The position numbers and the translations under genes are program-made. A DNA stretch of 64,000 bases from Polyangia bacterium (GTDB lineage Bacteria > Myxococcota_A > Polyangia > Nannocystales > Nannocystaceae). The stretch lies in NCBI GenBank assembly GCA_030429545.1, contig JAUIFF010000013.1, positions 1-64,000 on the forward strand, read 5' to 3'. Of this stretch, positions 1 to 7,734 are shown one piece after another (the first letter of the stretch is position 1; every line of letters starts with the position of its first letter). Below the pieces are notes generated by a model, which saw only the letters and a program-made list of their open reading frames with translations, made no database searches and was not told the origin of the DNA.

Positions 1-126
1 TCAGGGAACTCGGATTACCGAGCCTGGCCCCGTAACCTCAACCTCTCGAACCGCCCGGTGCGGACCCGCATGCCGGGTGGTGTGGCAGGGGTGCCTGAGT
101 CGACTACTCGGGCCCCCTATGCCGAT
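1..126 (+). mobile_element. Group II intron, 3' end (domains V and VI), cut by window edge
   Basis: The sequence folds as the catalytic 3' end of a group II intron. Domain V is a hairpin at 51-80: CCGCCCGG (51-58) pairs with CCGGGTGG (73-80), TGCG (59-62) pairs with CGCA (67-70), with a two-base TG bulge at 71-72 and a four-base GACC loop. Domain VI follows: AGGGG (87-91) with CCCCT (114-118), and 94-100 with 106-112. An unpaired A at 119 lies eight bases before a likely 3' splice site at about 126 (ending GAT), which suits the branch-point A. The layout matches the 3' region after many bacterial intron maturase genes. The maturase itself would lie left of the window and is not visible. The fold is seen; the identity is inferred from family knowledge. 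Confidence 0.68.
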
Positions 127-185
127 GCCCCCAGTTGCCGCGAGAAACTTGGTGACTCAACGGCTGGAAGAGACACTCCGGCTCC

Positions 186-938
186 GTGGGACGAACGCAT
201 GCCAGGCCGACATGGGAGCCGCACCGAGGGTTTCGCCTATCGGACCACTTCGCGTCGCGTCAGGACCCACTGACGAGCGCCCTGCTGGTGTTCCCGTTGT
301 TCCTGACCTACCAGGTTGGGATTCTGATCCGCGGCGGGAGTGGGCTCAACGGCGTCGATACGATTACCGCCGGGCTGATTGAGCTGTGCGCGCGGGACCT
401 CGATACCTACCTCCTCACGCTTGCCTGCTTGTTGGTGGCCTACGGATCCTTGCTTCTGATCCTCCGCCCACGTGGGATCTTCCGCAGTGAGGCCTTTATC
501 CCAACGCTGCTAGAGGCGGGATTTTATGCCACAACGATGGGGACGCTGATCCTGTTGGTGATCCAGCAGGTCTCGGTGTTGTTGCCATCCCCCACACTCG
601 TTGTAGGTGCAACTTTTGGCGATGTTGTCGTGATTTCCGCCGGTGCCGGCCTCCACGAGGAGTTGCTGTTTCGCCTGATAGGGCTCGGCGGCCTAGGGTG
701 GCTGCTGTCCGGGATTTTTGGTCGGCGCGAAAGCTGGGTTTTGGCGTTTTTGATCTCGTCGATCGCGTTCTCGCTCGCCCACCACATCGGGACAGGTGCC
801 GAACCGTTCACGATGGCCGCCTTTATCTACCGGCTGCTTGCGGGGATGTTCTTTGCCGTCGTCTATCAGCTGCGTGGGTTTGGCGTGGCTGCGTGGACCC
901 ACGCGCTCTACGACCTCTACGTCCTCAGCCTGTTTTAG
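186..938 (+). CDS. CPBP family intramembrane metalloprotease (CAAX protease-like)
   Basis: Polytopic membrane protein of about 250 residues with the three motifs of the CPBP/Rce1 family: a Glu-Glu pair followed by Arg in HEELLFR (about residues 156-162), FSLAHH (about 194-199) and a third His in WTHALYD (about 237-243). These supply the metal ligands and catalytic Glu in membrane proteases that cleave prenylated CAAX proteins, bacteriocins or other substrates. The substrate here is unknown. The start is uncertain: GTG at 186 gives about 28 residues before the first membrane helix, and no ATG lies nearby. The group II intron ends about 60 bases upstream, so the native promoter or N-terminus may have been displaced. 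fluC follows after 49 bases on the same strand. Confidence 0.82.
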   Translation: MGRTHARPTWEPHRGFRLSDHFASRQDPLTSALLVFPLFLTYQVGILIRGGSGLNGVDTITAGLIELCARDLDTYLLTLACLLVAYGSLLLILRPRGIFRSEAFIPTLLEAGFYATTMGTLILLVIQQVSVLLPSPTLVVGATFGDVVVISAGAGLHEELLFRLIGLGGLGWLLSGIFGRRESWVLAFLISSIAFSLAHHIGTGAEPFTMAAFIYRLLAGMFFAVVYQLRGFGVAAWTHALYDLYVLSLF

Positions 939-987
939 CCTGTGGGCGAAACTCGACAACAGGGCCGAATCGCGGGACAAGCGAGTC

Positions 988-1371
988 ATGGCAAACACCA
1001 CTGTCGTTTGGGTGTTTTTGGCCGGAGGTCTCGGGGCTTCGTTGCGCTACCTCATCGCCGCCAAGGTCGACACCCACTTCGCAGCCAAGTTCGCGGGCAT
1101 TGGGACCCTTTTGGTCAACCTCGTCGGTTGCTTGCTGATCGGGTTTTTTGCTGAGGTACTGGCCAAGGGTCCGCTCAAGACAGCGGTGCTCACCGGCCTG
1201 CTCGGGGGCTTTACAACCTACAGCGCGTTCGCCCTCATGACCCTACAGATGTGGTCGGACGGACGTCAGGGGACGTTTGTTGCCCAACTCGTGGTCCACC
1301 TCGTCGGCGGGCTTATCTGTGCCGGGCTTGGTGTCTGGCTCGGACGCCTGGTCGCCGCGAGTTCGGGCTAG
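988..1371 (+). CDS. crcB: Fluoride ion channel FluC/CrcB
   Basis: A 127-residue protein with four hydrophobic segments. It has the Fluc signatures: an N-terminal GGLGASLRY stretch, a conserved Asn in the TLLVNLVG segment, and GGFTTYSAF, which matches the family G-G-x-T-T-[FY]-S motif lining the pore. The family forms dual-topology dimers that export fluoride passively across the inner membrane. ATG at 988 gives a normal family length and N-terminus. I looked for a fluoride riboswitch in the 49-base gap to the upstream protease gene and saw none; the two genes may be co-transcribed. Confidence 0.93.
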   Translation: MANTTVVWVFLAGGLGASLRYLIAAKVDTHFAAKFAGIGTLLVNLVGCLLIGFFAEVLAKGPLKTAVLTGLLGGFTTYSAFALMTLQMWSDGRQGTFVAQLVVHLVGGLICAGLGVWLGRLVAASSG

Positions 1372-1606
1372 GCATTTTGTCTGTACACCTAATTTAGATT
1401 AAGTGTATAAACACTATAAATAATGCATGCACATGTTTTCTCCGACCATCTTTCCTACATGGTCCGACCATGAAATTCACCCCGGTGTCAAGCAAAACTT
1501 CCGCGAAAAAAACCGAGAATTACCTAGAAATTGCGCTCTCAAAAAAAATCTAGCGATGCGACGAGTTGACCGACAACAACCGGTAAAGTCCTGGTATCCT
1601 ATGCCT

Positions 1607-1786
1607 AGAGCGGATCATTCGGGAGGACACAGACGTTCATCCTACATTTCTTTCAACCAGGGGACTGCCTCTGTCGGTAGGTGTGCAGGCTCGTTCGACG
1701 AGAAGCCCGACGCTGTTATCGTGGTTCCCACCTACTTGGTGTAGGGGTTGAACAATTGTGCCGACCGAGTGATCCGCTCGGTTTTT
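1607..1786 (+). ncRNA. ssrS: 6S RNA candidate
   Basis: This region has no convincing gene but folds into one long rod. Bases 1609-1622 pair with 1765-1778 over 14 bp with a single G-U pair, closing a molecule of about 180 nt. The tip is a hairpin in which GGCTCG and CGAGAAGCC (about 1687-1707) enclose a TTCGA loop, very like the terminal stem of proteobacterial 6S RNA. Between them lie purine- and pyrimidine-rich arms with CAGGGGACTGCC and GGTTCCCACC blocks, suited to a central bubble. 6S RNA binds the housekeeping RNA polymerase as an open-promoter mimic. Length, closing stem, apical hairpin and 3' terminator all fit. No promoter is clear upstream, although TTGACC at 1566-1571 and TATCCT at 1595-1600 are present with too long a spacer. 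Confidence 0.75.
1764..1786 (+). terminator. Intrinsic terminator overlapping 6S RNA 3' strand
   Basis: ACCGAG (1764-1769) can pair with CTCGGT (1777-1782) around a 7-base loop and is followed by a T run. The same bases form the 3' side of the 6S closing stem, so the terminator hairpin and mature RNA fold are alternatives. Confidence 0.6.
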
Positions 1787-1867
1787 GTGGTTTAAGAGAC
1801 ATCCACGGACGGGAGTCGTTGTGTGTACAACAGGCCTCCCATCCGGTTGCTGCTACCGCAGCGCCAG

Positions 1868-2608
1868 CTACTGCAGCGGGAACGGTGTGAGCACGTAGTC
1901 CTTGCCACCACTATGACAGTTGGTACAAAGTCCGACACCGGTTCCATCTGCATAGGTGCTGCCGTTGTAGTACTCGTACCAGTACCAGCCGTTGCCATTG
2001 TCGCTGTCGTCTTGGATCTTGACCATCACAGCCCAGCCGGTGGCATTGCCGTTTCCGTATAGGCGCTTGACCGTGGCGGCGCCCGCCGGGTGCATCGGTT
2101 CATCGGCCTCAAACGAGTCGTGGAGCGCGGGGTTGAAAAAGGTTTGCACCTGGCCGAAGTGCGGGCCATTGGAGTCGTGTAGGGAGTCGCTCGGCCACCA
2201 CTCATACTCACCGTTTTGCAGCCACACCAGCAGCTCATCGCTATTGGTGGGCGGGAGCACCTCGCCACCCTCGGTCGGGTCTTCGGTGGTGGGGTCTTCG
2301 GTGGCGTCGGTGGTGGGGTCTTCGGTGGTTGGGTCTTCGGTGGTTGGATCTTCGGTGGTTGGATCTTCAGTGGTCGGGTCTTCGGTGGTGGGTCCGTCGG
2401 TGGTGGGCCCGTCGGTGGTGGGCGCCTCGGTGGAGCCGTCTGTCTCCGACGTTTCACCGCCCGACTCGGTGGTTTCACCCGCAGTCGTTTGTTCGGTACC
2501 GGCAGTTGTCACGTCGGTGGTACCATCGGTGGAAGTCGAGGGCTCAGAGCCACAGGCGGTGACCAGCACGAGCGCAAGGAGGGGAGATTTTTTGTGTAAA
2601 TGCAACAT
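1868..2608 (-). CDS. Lipoprotein with Thr/Glu/Asp-Pro linker and C-terminal mono-haem CxxCH domain
   Basis: A 246-residue secreted lipoprotein. The start at 2608 gives MLHLHKK and a hydrophobic segment ending in a lipobox, LVTAC. Next comes a low-complexity linker of about 90 residues with T-T-E-D-P and T-T-D-G-P repeats. The C-terminal domain of about 130 residues has a C-T-N-C-H haem c attachment motif close to the end and finishes in F-P-L-Q. The upstream neighbour is a paralogue with the same domain. Electron transfer or small-molecule binding on the outer surface is plausible, but the function is not known. One TGYANNTRCA site sits within codons 2-5. The 15-bp DNA repeats in the linker are prone to slippage. 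Confidence 0.82.
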   Translation of the reverse strand: MLHLHKKSPLLALVLVTACGSEPSTSTDGTTDVTTAGTEQTTAGETTESGGETSETDGSTEAPTTDGPTTDGPTTEDPTTEDPTTEDPTTEDPTTEDPTTDATEDPTTEDPTEGGEVLPPTNSDELLVWLQNGEYEWWPSDSLHDSNGPHFGQVQTFFNPALHDSFEADEPMHPAGAATVKRLYGNGNATGWAVMVKIQDDSDNGNGWYWYEYYNGSTYADGTGVGLCTNCHSGGKDYVLTPFPLQ

Positions 2609-2616
2609 GTTTTCAC

Positions 2617-3138
2617 TCACTGCAAGGGGTAGGGGGACCGAAACAGGTCGATGCTGCCAGCGCTGTGGCAGCCGGTGCACAGACCCACGCCGTTGCCGTC
2701 GGCCTCGACCGAGTTTCCAAGTTTTTCGTACCAATACCAGCCGTCACCCCCGGCGCTTTGTGCCTGGGTCTTGACCATCACAGCCCAGCCGATCAACGTG
2801 CCACTGCTGTAGAGCTCCTTGACCGCGGCCGAGCCTACCGGGTGTTCCCCGGCGGCGGCCTGCAGCGACATCTCGAGCTCGGGGTTGATAAAGGTACGGA
2901 CATCACCGTGGGGGCCACTCGATGCATGTACATCCGACTCGGCGCTCCAGTCGGTGTAGTAGCTCGCCATCAGCCATGGCAGCAGCTGTGCGCTGTTGGT
3001 CGGGATGACATCTGGATCGAGGTCGGCTCCGGTCGAGCTCGCAGACTCAGATTCGTTATTTTCGCCCCCGTCGCAGGCGACCAGCGAAAGACACAGTGGT
3101 AGGGCGAGAAATGGGCGTGCGAGGTGCGGGAGTGTCAT
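2617..3138 (-). CDS. Lipoprotein with C-terminal mono-haem CxxCH domain (paralogue)
   Basis: A 173-residue lipoprotein with lipobox LSLVAC at about residues 18-23, a short acidic/Ser linker, then the same C-terminal domain as the next gene. Shared features are an N-terminal W-rich segment, SGPHGDVRTFINP, GWAVMVK, GWYWYE, C-T-G-C-H and a terminal P-Y-P-L-Q. It ends nine bases before the next gene starts, so the pair is almost certainly one operon made by tandem duplication. The downstream copy has since gained a much longer repeat linker. The haem assignment rests on the single CxxCH; no distal ligand can be assigned by eye. Confidence 0.82.
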   Translation of the reverse strand: MTLPHLARPFLALPLCLSLVACDGGENNESESASSTGADLDPDVIPTNSAQLLPWLMASYYTDWSAESDVHASSGPHGDVRTFINPELEMSLQAAAGEHPVGSAAVKELYSSGTLIGWAVMVKTQAQSAGGDGWYWYEKLGNSVEADGNGVGLCTGCHSAGSIDLFRSPYPLQ

Positions 3139-3198
3139 GGTGAGCCTTTGGTCGCGAGCGGTGGCCGCCTCACTCCAAACCCCATTGGGCTGGCGACG

Positions 3199-5505
3199 TT
3201 ACAGGCCCGTGCGCCCAATAAAACGCTCGGCCTGGCCCGCGAGAATCTTGGTGGCCTCGATCATCATGGCAAACCGCGGATCTTTGGTCAGCCCCTTTGC
3301 AAACCGATAGTAGATCTGCTGGGTCACGACTGCTGTTTTGAACAGGCCGAAGCAATAGTAATAAACCACGTTCTCGAGGTTTCGGCCGGTTTTTTGGGCG
3401 TAGCGTTCGGCGACCTCGCGCCGGCTTAAAAAGCCAGGGGCTGCGGTTGGGCCAAAGCTGATCATCTGCATACCGGGGTTGTCATCTTTTTCAACCCAGT
3501 AGCAAAGCGCGGTTCCGAGGTCCATCAGGGGGTCCCCGACTGTGCTCATCTCCCAGTCCAAAATCGCGGCGACCCGGGTGGGGTCGTTTGCGTCGAGGAC
3601 CAGGTTGTCAAACTTGAAGTCGTTGTGAATGAGCGTCGCCGGCCCCGATGTGGGCATGTTTTCAGCCAAGTACGAGGCGACCTTCTCAACCGCAGGAATC
3701 ACATCGGTTTGCGACTTGTGGTAGCGCTTGGTCCAGCCGCTGACCTGGCGCTCGACATAGCCCTCGGGCTTGCCAAAGTCGGCGAGGCCAACGAGGTCGA
3801 GGTCGAGGTTGTGGAGGTTTGCGAGGGTATCGACCGCGACCTCAGAAAGCTTGCGGCCAAGCGTAGCGTCGATCGTCCCGGGTTTGGGGGCACGTCGCAA
3901 CACAACCCCGTGGCGGCGCTGCATCCCATAAAACGTGCACCCGAGGATCGATTCGTCTGTACATACAAAAAGTGGGCGAGGGGCCTGGGGAAAGTGCGGG
4001 GCCAGCTTCGACAGGATGGTGTGCTCGCGGCCCATGTCGTGGGCAGACTTCACTTTGGAGCCAAACGGAGGCCGGCGCAGGACAAACTCGAGGTCCCCAA
4101 TTCGCACGAGGTAGGTCAGGTTGGAGTGGCCTCCGGGAAACTGCTCGACCTCAACCGTTTGACCGGGTCGGTTGAGGACCTGTTGCAGGTATGGGGTGAG
4201 TTTGTCGAGGTCGAGTTCCTCTCCTGCACGAATCGGTTTGGTGCGGTCGACCTTGAGCCCAAGTCCACTCGCCGAACGGTCGTTGGGTTCAGTTGTGGGT
4301 ACAACAGGTTTGCGCGCTGCCAGGTTTTTCAAAATCCGACGCGAGGCGGCAACCTTGTGTACTTCGTCGGGGCCATCGTAGATCCGAGCACCGCGCTCAT
4401 GGGTGTAGTAGTGGCTCAAAATGCAATCGTCGGTGATCCCCAGGGCACCGTGGACCTGAATCGCGCGGTCGACAACCTGCTGCATGACTCCCGCAACGTG
4501 GAACTTGATCAACGAGATTTGCTCGCGCGCAGCCGCAAACCCGACATTGTCGATAAGCCAGGCGGTATGCAAAACCGACAGCCGGGCGGCGTTGATCTGG
4601 GCACGCGACTCGGCGATCCAGGCCTGAATGATCTGACGGCTTGCCAGGGGTTTGCCCTCGTCGATCTCGCGGGTTTGGGCGCGGTGACACATCGCCTCAA
4701 ACGCCCGCTCACAAATCCCGATCCAGCGCATGCAGTGGTGGATTCGCCCGGGCCCTAGGCGCTCCTGGGCAATCACAAACCCGTGGCCTTCGGTGCCGAG
4801 CAGATTGCCCACGGGCACCCGACAATTTTTATATACAATTTCTGCGTGGGAGTCGTAGCCGGCCCCGGCGTGGCCAAAGATCGGGATGTTGCGGACCAGC
4901 TCAAATCCGGGGGTATCGCAGGGGACAATGATCATGCTGGCGCGCAGGTGTTTGTGGGCCTCGGGATTGGTTACCGCCATGACAATGGCAAACCGGGCGC
5001 CGTCGGCCGCAGTCGTAAACCACTTGCGGCCATTGATGACATAGCTATCGCCATCGCGTGTCGCTGTACATGCAAGTCGCGTGGGGTTGGACCCGGCGAG
5101 CCCGGGCTCGGTCATCGAAAAGCAGCTGCGGATCTCACCGTCGACCAACGGGGTGAGCCACTGCTGTTTTTGTGCTTCGCTGCCGTAGCGGTGAAGGATC
5201 TCGATATTCCCGGCATCTGGAGCCTGGCTGCCAAAAACGTAGTGGCCCAGCGGGCTGTAGCCCAAAACTTCGCTGACGAGCCCGTGGTCGAGCAGCGAAA
5301 GCCCGAGCCCACCGAGTTCTTTTGGCAGTTGCGGGCCCCACATCCCGGCGGCCTTGACCTCGGCGCGGACCGATTGCAGTTTTTGATGCATCTGCACAAA
5401 TCCCCGGGCCAACACCTCCGGTTCAAGCGGGAGCACTCGGGCGTGCAAGAACTCCCGCATCCGGTCGAGGAGGGCTTGTGTGGGCGTAGAAACTGAAAAG
5501 TCCAT
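3199..5505 (-). CDS. Acyl-CoA dehydrogenase fused to aminoglycoside-phosphotransferase-like kinase
   Basis: A 768-residue two-domain protein. Residues 1 to about 400 are an acyl-CoA dehydrogenase: helical N-terminus, flavin-side SMTEPG near residue 133, and a C-terminal YDGPDEVH that places the likely catalytic Glu near 378. After a linker of about 30 residues, residues 430-768 form an APH-type kinase domain with IHNDFKFDN (catalytic Asp and Asn, near 627) and ILDWEMSTVGDP (metal-binding Asp). Vertebrate ACAD10/ACAD11 join the same domains in the opposite order; there the kinase phosphorylates 4-hydroxyacyl-CoA before the dehydrogenase domain acts. A role in 4-hydroxy fatty acid breakdown is therefore a reasonable inference. 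The histidine-phosphatase-like gene lies 71 bases upstream on the same strand. Confidence 0.9.
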   Translation of the reverse strand: MDFSVSTPTQALLDRMREFLHARVLPLEPEVLARGFVQMHQKLQSVRAEVKAAGMWGPQLPKELGGLGLSLLDHGLVSEVLGYSPLGHYVFGSQAPDAGNIEILHRYGSEAQKQQWLTPLVDGEIRSCFSMTEPGLAGSNPTRLACTATRDGDSYVINGRKWFTTAADGARFAIVMAVTNPEAHKHLRASMIIVPCDTPGFELVRNIPIFGHAGAGYDSHAEIVYKNCRVPVGNLLGTEGHGFVIAQERLGPGRIHHCMRWIGICERAFEAMCHRAQTREIDEGKPLASRQIIQAWIAESRAQINAARLSVLHTAWLIDNVGFAAAREQISLIKFHVAGVMQQVVDRAIQVHGALGITDDCILSHYYTHERGARIYDGPDEVHKVAASRRILKNLAARKPVVPTTEPNDRSASGLGLKVDRTKPIRAGEELDLDKLTPYLQQVLNRPGQTVEVEQFPGGHSNLTYLVRIGDLEFVLRRPPFGSKVKSAHDMGREHTILSKLAPHFPQAPRPLFVCTDESILGCTFYGMQRRHGVVLRRAPKPGTIDATLGRKLSEVAVDTLANLHNLDLDLVGLADFGKPEGYVERQVSGWTKRYHKSQTDVIPAVEKVASYLAENMPTSGPATLIHNDFKFDNLVLDANDPTRVAAILDWEMSTVGDPLMDLGTALCYWVEKDDNPGMQMISFGPTAAPGFLSRREVAERYAQKTGRNLENVVYYYCFGLFKTAVVTQQIYYRFAKGLTKDPRFAMMIEATKILAGQAERFIGRTGL

Positions 5506-5576
5506 GGGAAACCTAGCTTGCGGCGAAGGGTGAGTAGGTTTGATGTTTGTACATCAAATGGGTGGAGAACGTGGGG

Positions 5577-6284
5577 TTAGCGGTAGGTCCAAAGCTCGGG
5601 TCGGCACAGGTGTGGGCCCCGGTTAAACGCGGTGAGGTTGAGGTTTTGGTCGCGGTACTTCAACTCGACCATGGCACTGTTGGCGATCGCCAGGCTGAGT
5701 TTCATCCCCTTCCACGGTTTCAGCTCGAGCGCGGCTCGGGCCGCTGCCGCAACCGGCCCAGCCGAGGTAAACACCGCGATCGTCTGCCCACGGCCGTGGG
5801 CAGCCATGAGCTCGTGGAGTGCCCCTTCGATACGCGCGTGAAACTCCGGATAGGTTTCGCACTCAGGCACCTCGAGGTCCTGCTCGACCCAGGCCCGAAT
5901 CGTGTGGCGAAACATTTGCTCAAACGCCGCGCGCTCACCCACAGGGTTGGCCGCTCCGGCGAGGTACCGCGCGGCGACCTGTGTGGGGAGTTTTTTGACC
6001 AACCGGGGCAGGCCGTGGGCGATGACCTCGAAGGCGGGGAACTCGTCCCACAAGGGTGCATCTACAACTTCAACGCCCGGGCGCTGGAACGTCTCCAACA
6101 CACATTCGGCGGTTTGGCGGTGCCGCCGGCGAGGCCCCACATAGATCCGCGACAGCGGCACGCGAAAGTCGGCCAGGAATTTCCCCAGGGCCCGGGATTG
6201 GGTGTGGCCAAGCTCCGAGAGTTGGTCGTAGTCGGCCGCCCCAAACGAGGCTTGGCCATGGCGAATCACAAGGATGGTGCTCAT
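5577..6284 (-). CDS. Histidine phosphatase superfamily (phosphoglycerate mutase-like) protein
   Basis: A 235-residue protein beginning MSTILVIRHGQASFG, which holds the R-H-G catalytic motif of the superfamily. A conserved Arg and Glu region follows (R-R-R-H-R-Q-T-A-E near residue 52; WDEFPAFE near 80). The second catalytic His, normally in a S-H-G-G-like motif, appears to be replaced: the matching strand reads VFTSAGP. It is probably first in an operon with the acyl-CoA dehydrogenase/kinase fusion, so it may remove a phosphate in the same pathway; this is inference. With the second His missing, activity cannot be assumed. Confidence 0.83.
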   Translation of the reverse strand: MSTILVIRHGQASFGAADYDQLSELGHTQSRALGKFLADFRVPLSRIYVGPRRRHRQTAECVLETFQRPGVEVVDAPLWDEFPAFEVIAHGLPRLVKKLPTQVAARYLAGAANPVGERAAFEQMFRHTIRAWVEQDLEVPECETYPEFHARIEGALHELMAAHGRGQTIAVFTSAGPVAAAARAALELKPWKGMKLSLAIANSAMVELKYRDQNLNLTAFNRGPHLCRPELWTYR

Positions 6285-6320
6285 GCGGTGGTCGGCGTGA
6301 GGCTACCAGCTCGGGCCGGT

Positions 6321-6980
6321 TCAGTTGTCGTCTTCACGTTGGGTACAGTGCGGCGACGGGTTGCCGAGACGATAGCTGACACACAACCCGTTTTGACATT
6401 GTGGCCAGTCGGTACCGACGCTCGAGCAGCCATCGCGACAATCGCGGAAGTCTGTGAGTGATTCAAAATACGCTTGGTTGATGGCCCCGAGCGAACAGGT
6501 CACGTGGCAATCTTTGGCGGTCGAACAGCTGAACTTTTTGGGGATCTCGACCGCGCGATATTTGACCGGCTGTTGCGTGCACGAGGGTTCTTTGCTGCCC
6601 TGGCGGTAGGCGACGCAGGTGCCCTGCTCACAGCGTGGAGCCTCAAAACCCTTGGATGTACAACCATCCTCGCAGCGGTCACCGTCGGGGTAGTGGATCT
6701 CATACCAGTAACGGTTGACCGCCCCGAGTGAACAGGAATTTGTACAATCATCATGTAGGCGGCAGCGGTGGGCCGGGTCGGCCTCGGCGTTGGGGTCCTG
6801 GCGCGTTTCGGGCTCGGGCTCGGGTTCAGGTTCGATTATCGTCGGTTCTTGTGGCGGGGTAGGGGCCGGCTGCGGCTGAGCTTTTTTTGTGGTGTCGCCG
6901 GTGTTGACTGGTGGCTTGGTGGTGGCCGTGCAGCCGACGAAAATCCCGAGGCACAGGAGCTGAGCAACGCGTAGCCGCAT
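6321..6980 (-). CDS. Lipoprotein with two Cys-rich modules
   Basis: A 219-residue lipoprotein with lipobox GIFVGC at about residues 12-17, a Pro/Glu/Gln-rich spacer, then two homologous modules of about 70 residues. Each has the pattern C-x-x-x-x-D-C-x-x-x-C-S-L-G-A-[VI]-N, an aromatic stretch, D-x-C-x-D-G-C-x-S, C-x-x-G-x-C-V-x-Y-R-x-G and a last Cys. The even spacing suggests disulphide-bonded extracytoplasmic modules. I do not recognise a named family. It ends 36 bases before the phosphatase-like gene on the same strand and could belong to that operon. Confidence 0.75.
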   Translation of the reverse strand: MRLRVAQLLCLGIFVGCTATTKPPVNTGDTTKKAQPQPAPTPPQEPTIIEPEPEPEPETRQDPNAEADPAHRCRLHDDCTNSCSLGAVNRYWYEIHYPDGDRCEDGCTSKGFEAPRCEQGTCVAYRQGSKEPSCTQQPVKYRAVEIPKKFSCSTAKDCHVTCSLGAINQAYFESLTDFRDCRDGCSSVGTDWPQCQNGLCVSYRLGNPSPHCTQREDDN

Positions 6981-7013
6981 TGGCCAACGATAGCGAATCC
7001 CGCGGTCTCGACG

Positions 7014-7583
7014 CTACGCCTTGTCAGCCAAATCGCCCTGGTTTGCGGTCAAAACCCCGGCGATAAAGTCGGCCTTGGCGGCGGTGTAGGCCTCGCGCTG
7101 GTTGGGAAACTGTTCGGCGAGGCGATGTTTGAGCTGGGCGTAGGCACTGCGCAGGGTCGACTCGGCCCGCAGGGCATCGCGAAACAGGAGATATCGGGCA
7201 AATGCAGGATCGCCCGGCCGGACGACGTGCAGGTGGTGGGTTCGCACCTTGGCCGCGGACTCGTGGACAAACAGTAACCCGCCATTGGAGCCCTTGTCGC
7301 CACGGTAGTAGTAGCCGGCGCTACACAGGTCGGTGATGATATCAAAAAAATGTGTATCAGCATGTACAAGCACGGCGATGTCGATCACCGGCTTGGCCGC
7401 AAGTCCAGGTACCGAGGTGCTACCGATGTGCTCGATGCGGGCGACCCGTTCGCCCAACGCGAGGGCGATCCGCTGGCGGTGACGGACAAAGCTCGCCCGC
7501 CACGTCTCGCGATGTGCCACCAACTCGACGCGCTGCTTGTGGAGGCCTAGGTCGGCAGTGTCATTCATTGCATGTATGCTCAA
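7014..7583 (-). CDS. GrpB/UPF0157 family protein
   Basis: A 189-residue protein with the GrpB-family core HIGSTSVPGL-A-A-K-P-VIDI near residues 52-70, typical of this nucleotidyltransferase-fold family, and later a conserved HHLHVV stretch. Some members are predicted to act on nucleotides or CoA-type substrates, but no activity is established for this one. Two starts are possible, 7583 (MSIHAMND) and 7568 (MND); the longer is given. The 151 bases to the kinase gene at 7735 hold nothing obvious on this strand. Confidence 0.85.
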   Translation of the reverse strand: MSIHAMNDTADLGLHKQRVELVAHRETWRASFVRHRQRIALALGERVARIEHIGSTSVPGLAAKPVIDIAVLVHADTHFFDIITDLCSAGYYYRGDKGSNGGLLFVHESAAKVRTHHLHVVRPGDPAFARYLLFRDALRAESTLRSAYAQLKHRLAEQFPNQREAYTAAKADFIAGVLTANQGDLADKA

Positions 7584-7734
7584 GGGCGAGTCCGCGCGTT
7601 GTTGGTAGCGACAATGCTCGCTTTCGGCAAGCGCCTACGTTTGCCCATTGTCGGCGACTGCGACGAACCTCACCGATATCTTGCCGGATGGCCCGTGGGC
7701 CTGCAAACGGCGTTCTGGTTAAGGTGGGACGCGT

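Noticed and set aside
939..987. Fluoride riboswitch ahead of fluC
   Set aside because: The 49-base gap lacks the conserved riboswitch core and is too short for it.
1427..1744. 105-codon frame in the fluC-lipoprotein gap
   Set aside because: Overlaps the 6S RNA fold, has no family features and spans an AT-rich tract with atypical composition.
3625..4758. 377-codon plus-strand open frame
   Set aside because: Antisense shadow of the acyl-CoA dehydrogenase/kinase fusion, which has full family motifs on the minus strand.
4824..4836. Further palindrome candidates such as TTATATACAA, and those at 6656, 9257, 15389, 31797, 40283, 51905 and 52067
   Set aside because: They have one or more mismatches to TGYANNTRCA and were left out of the count, though some may be decayed sites.
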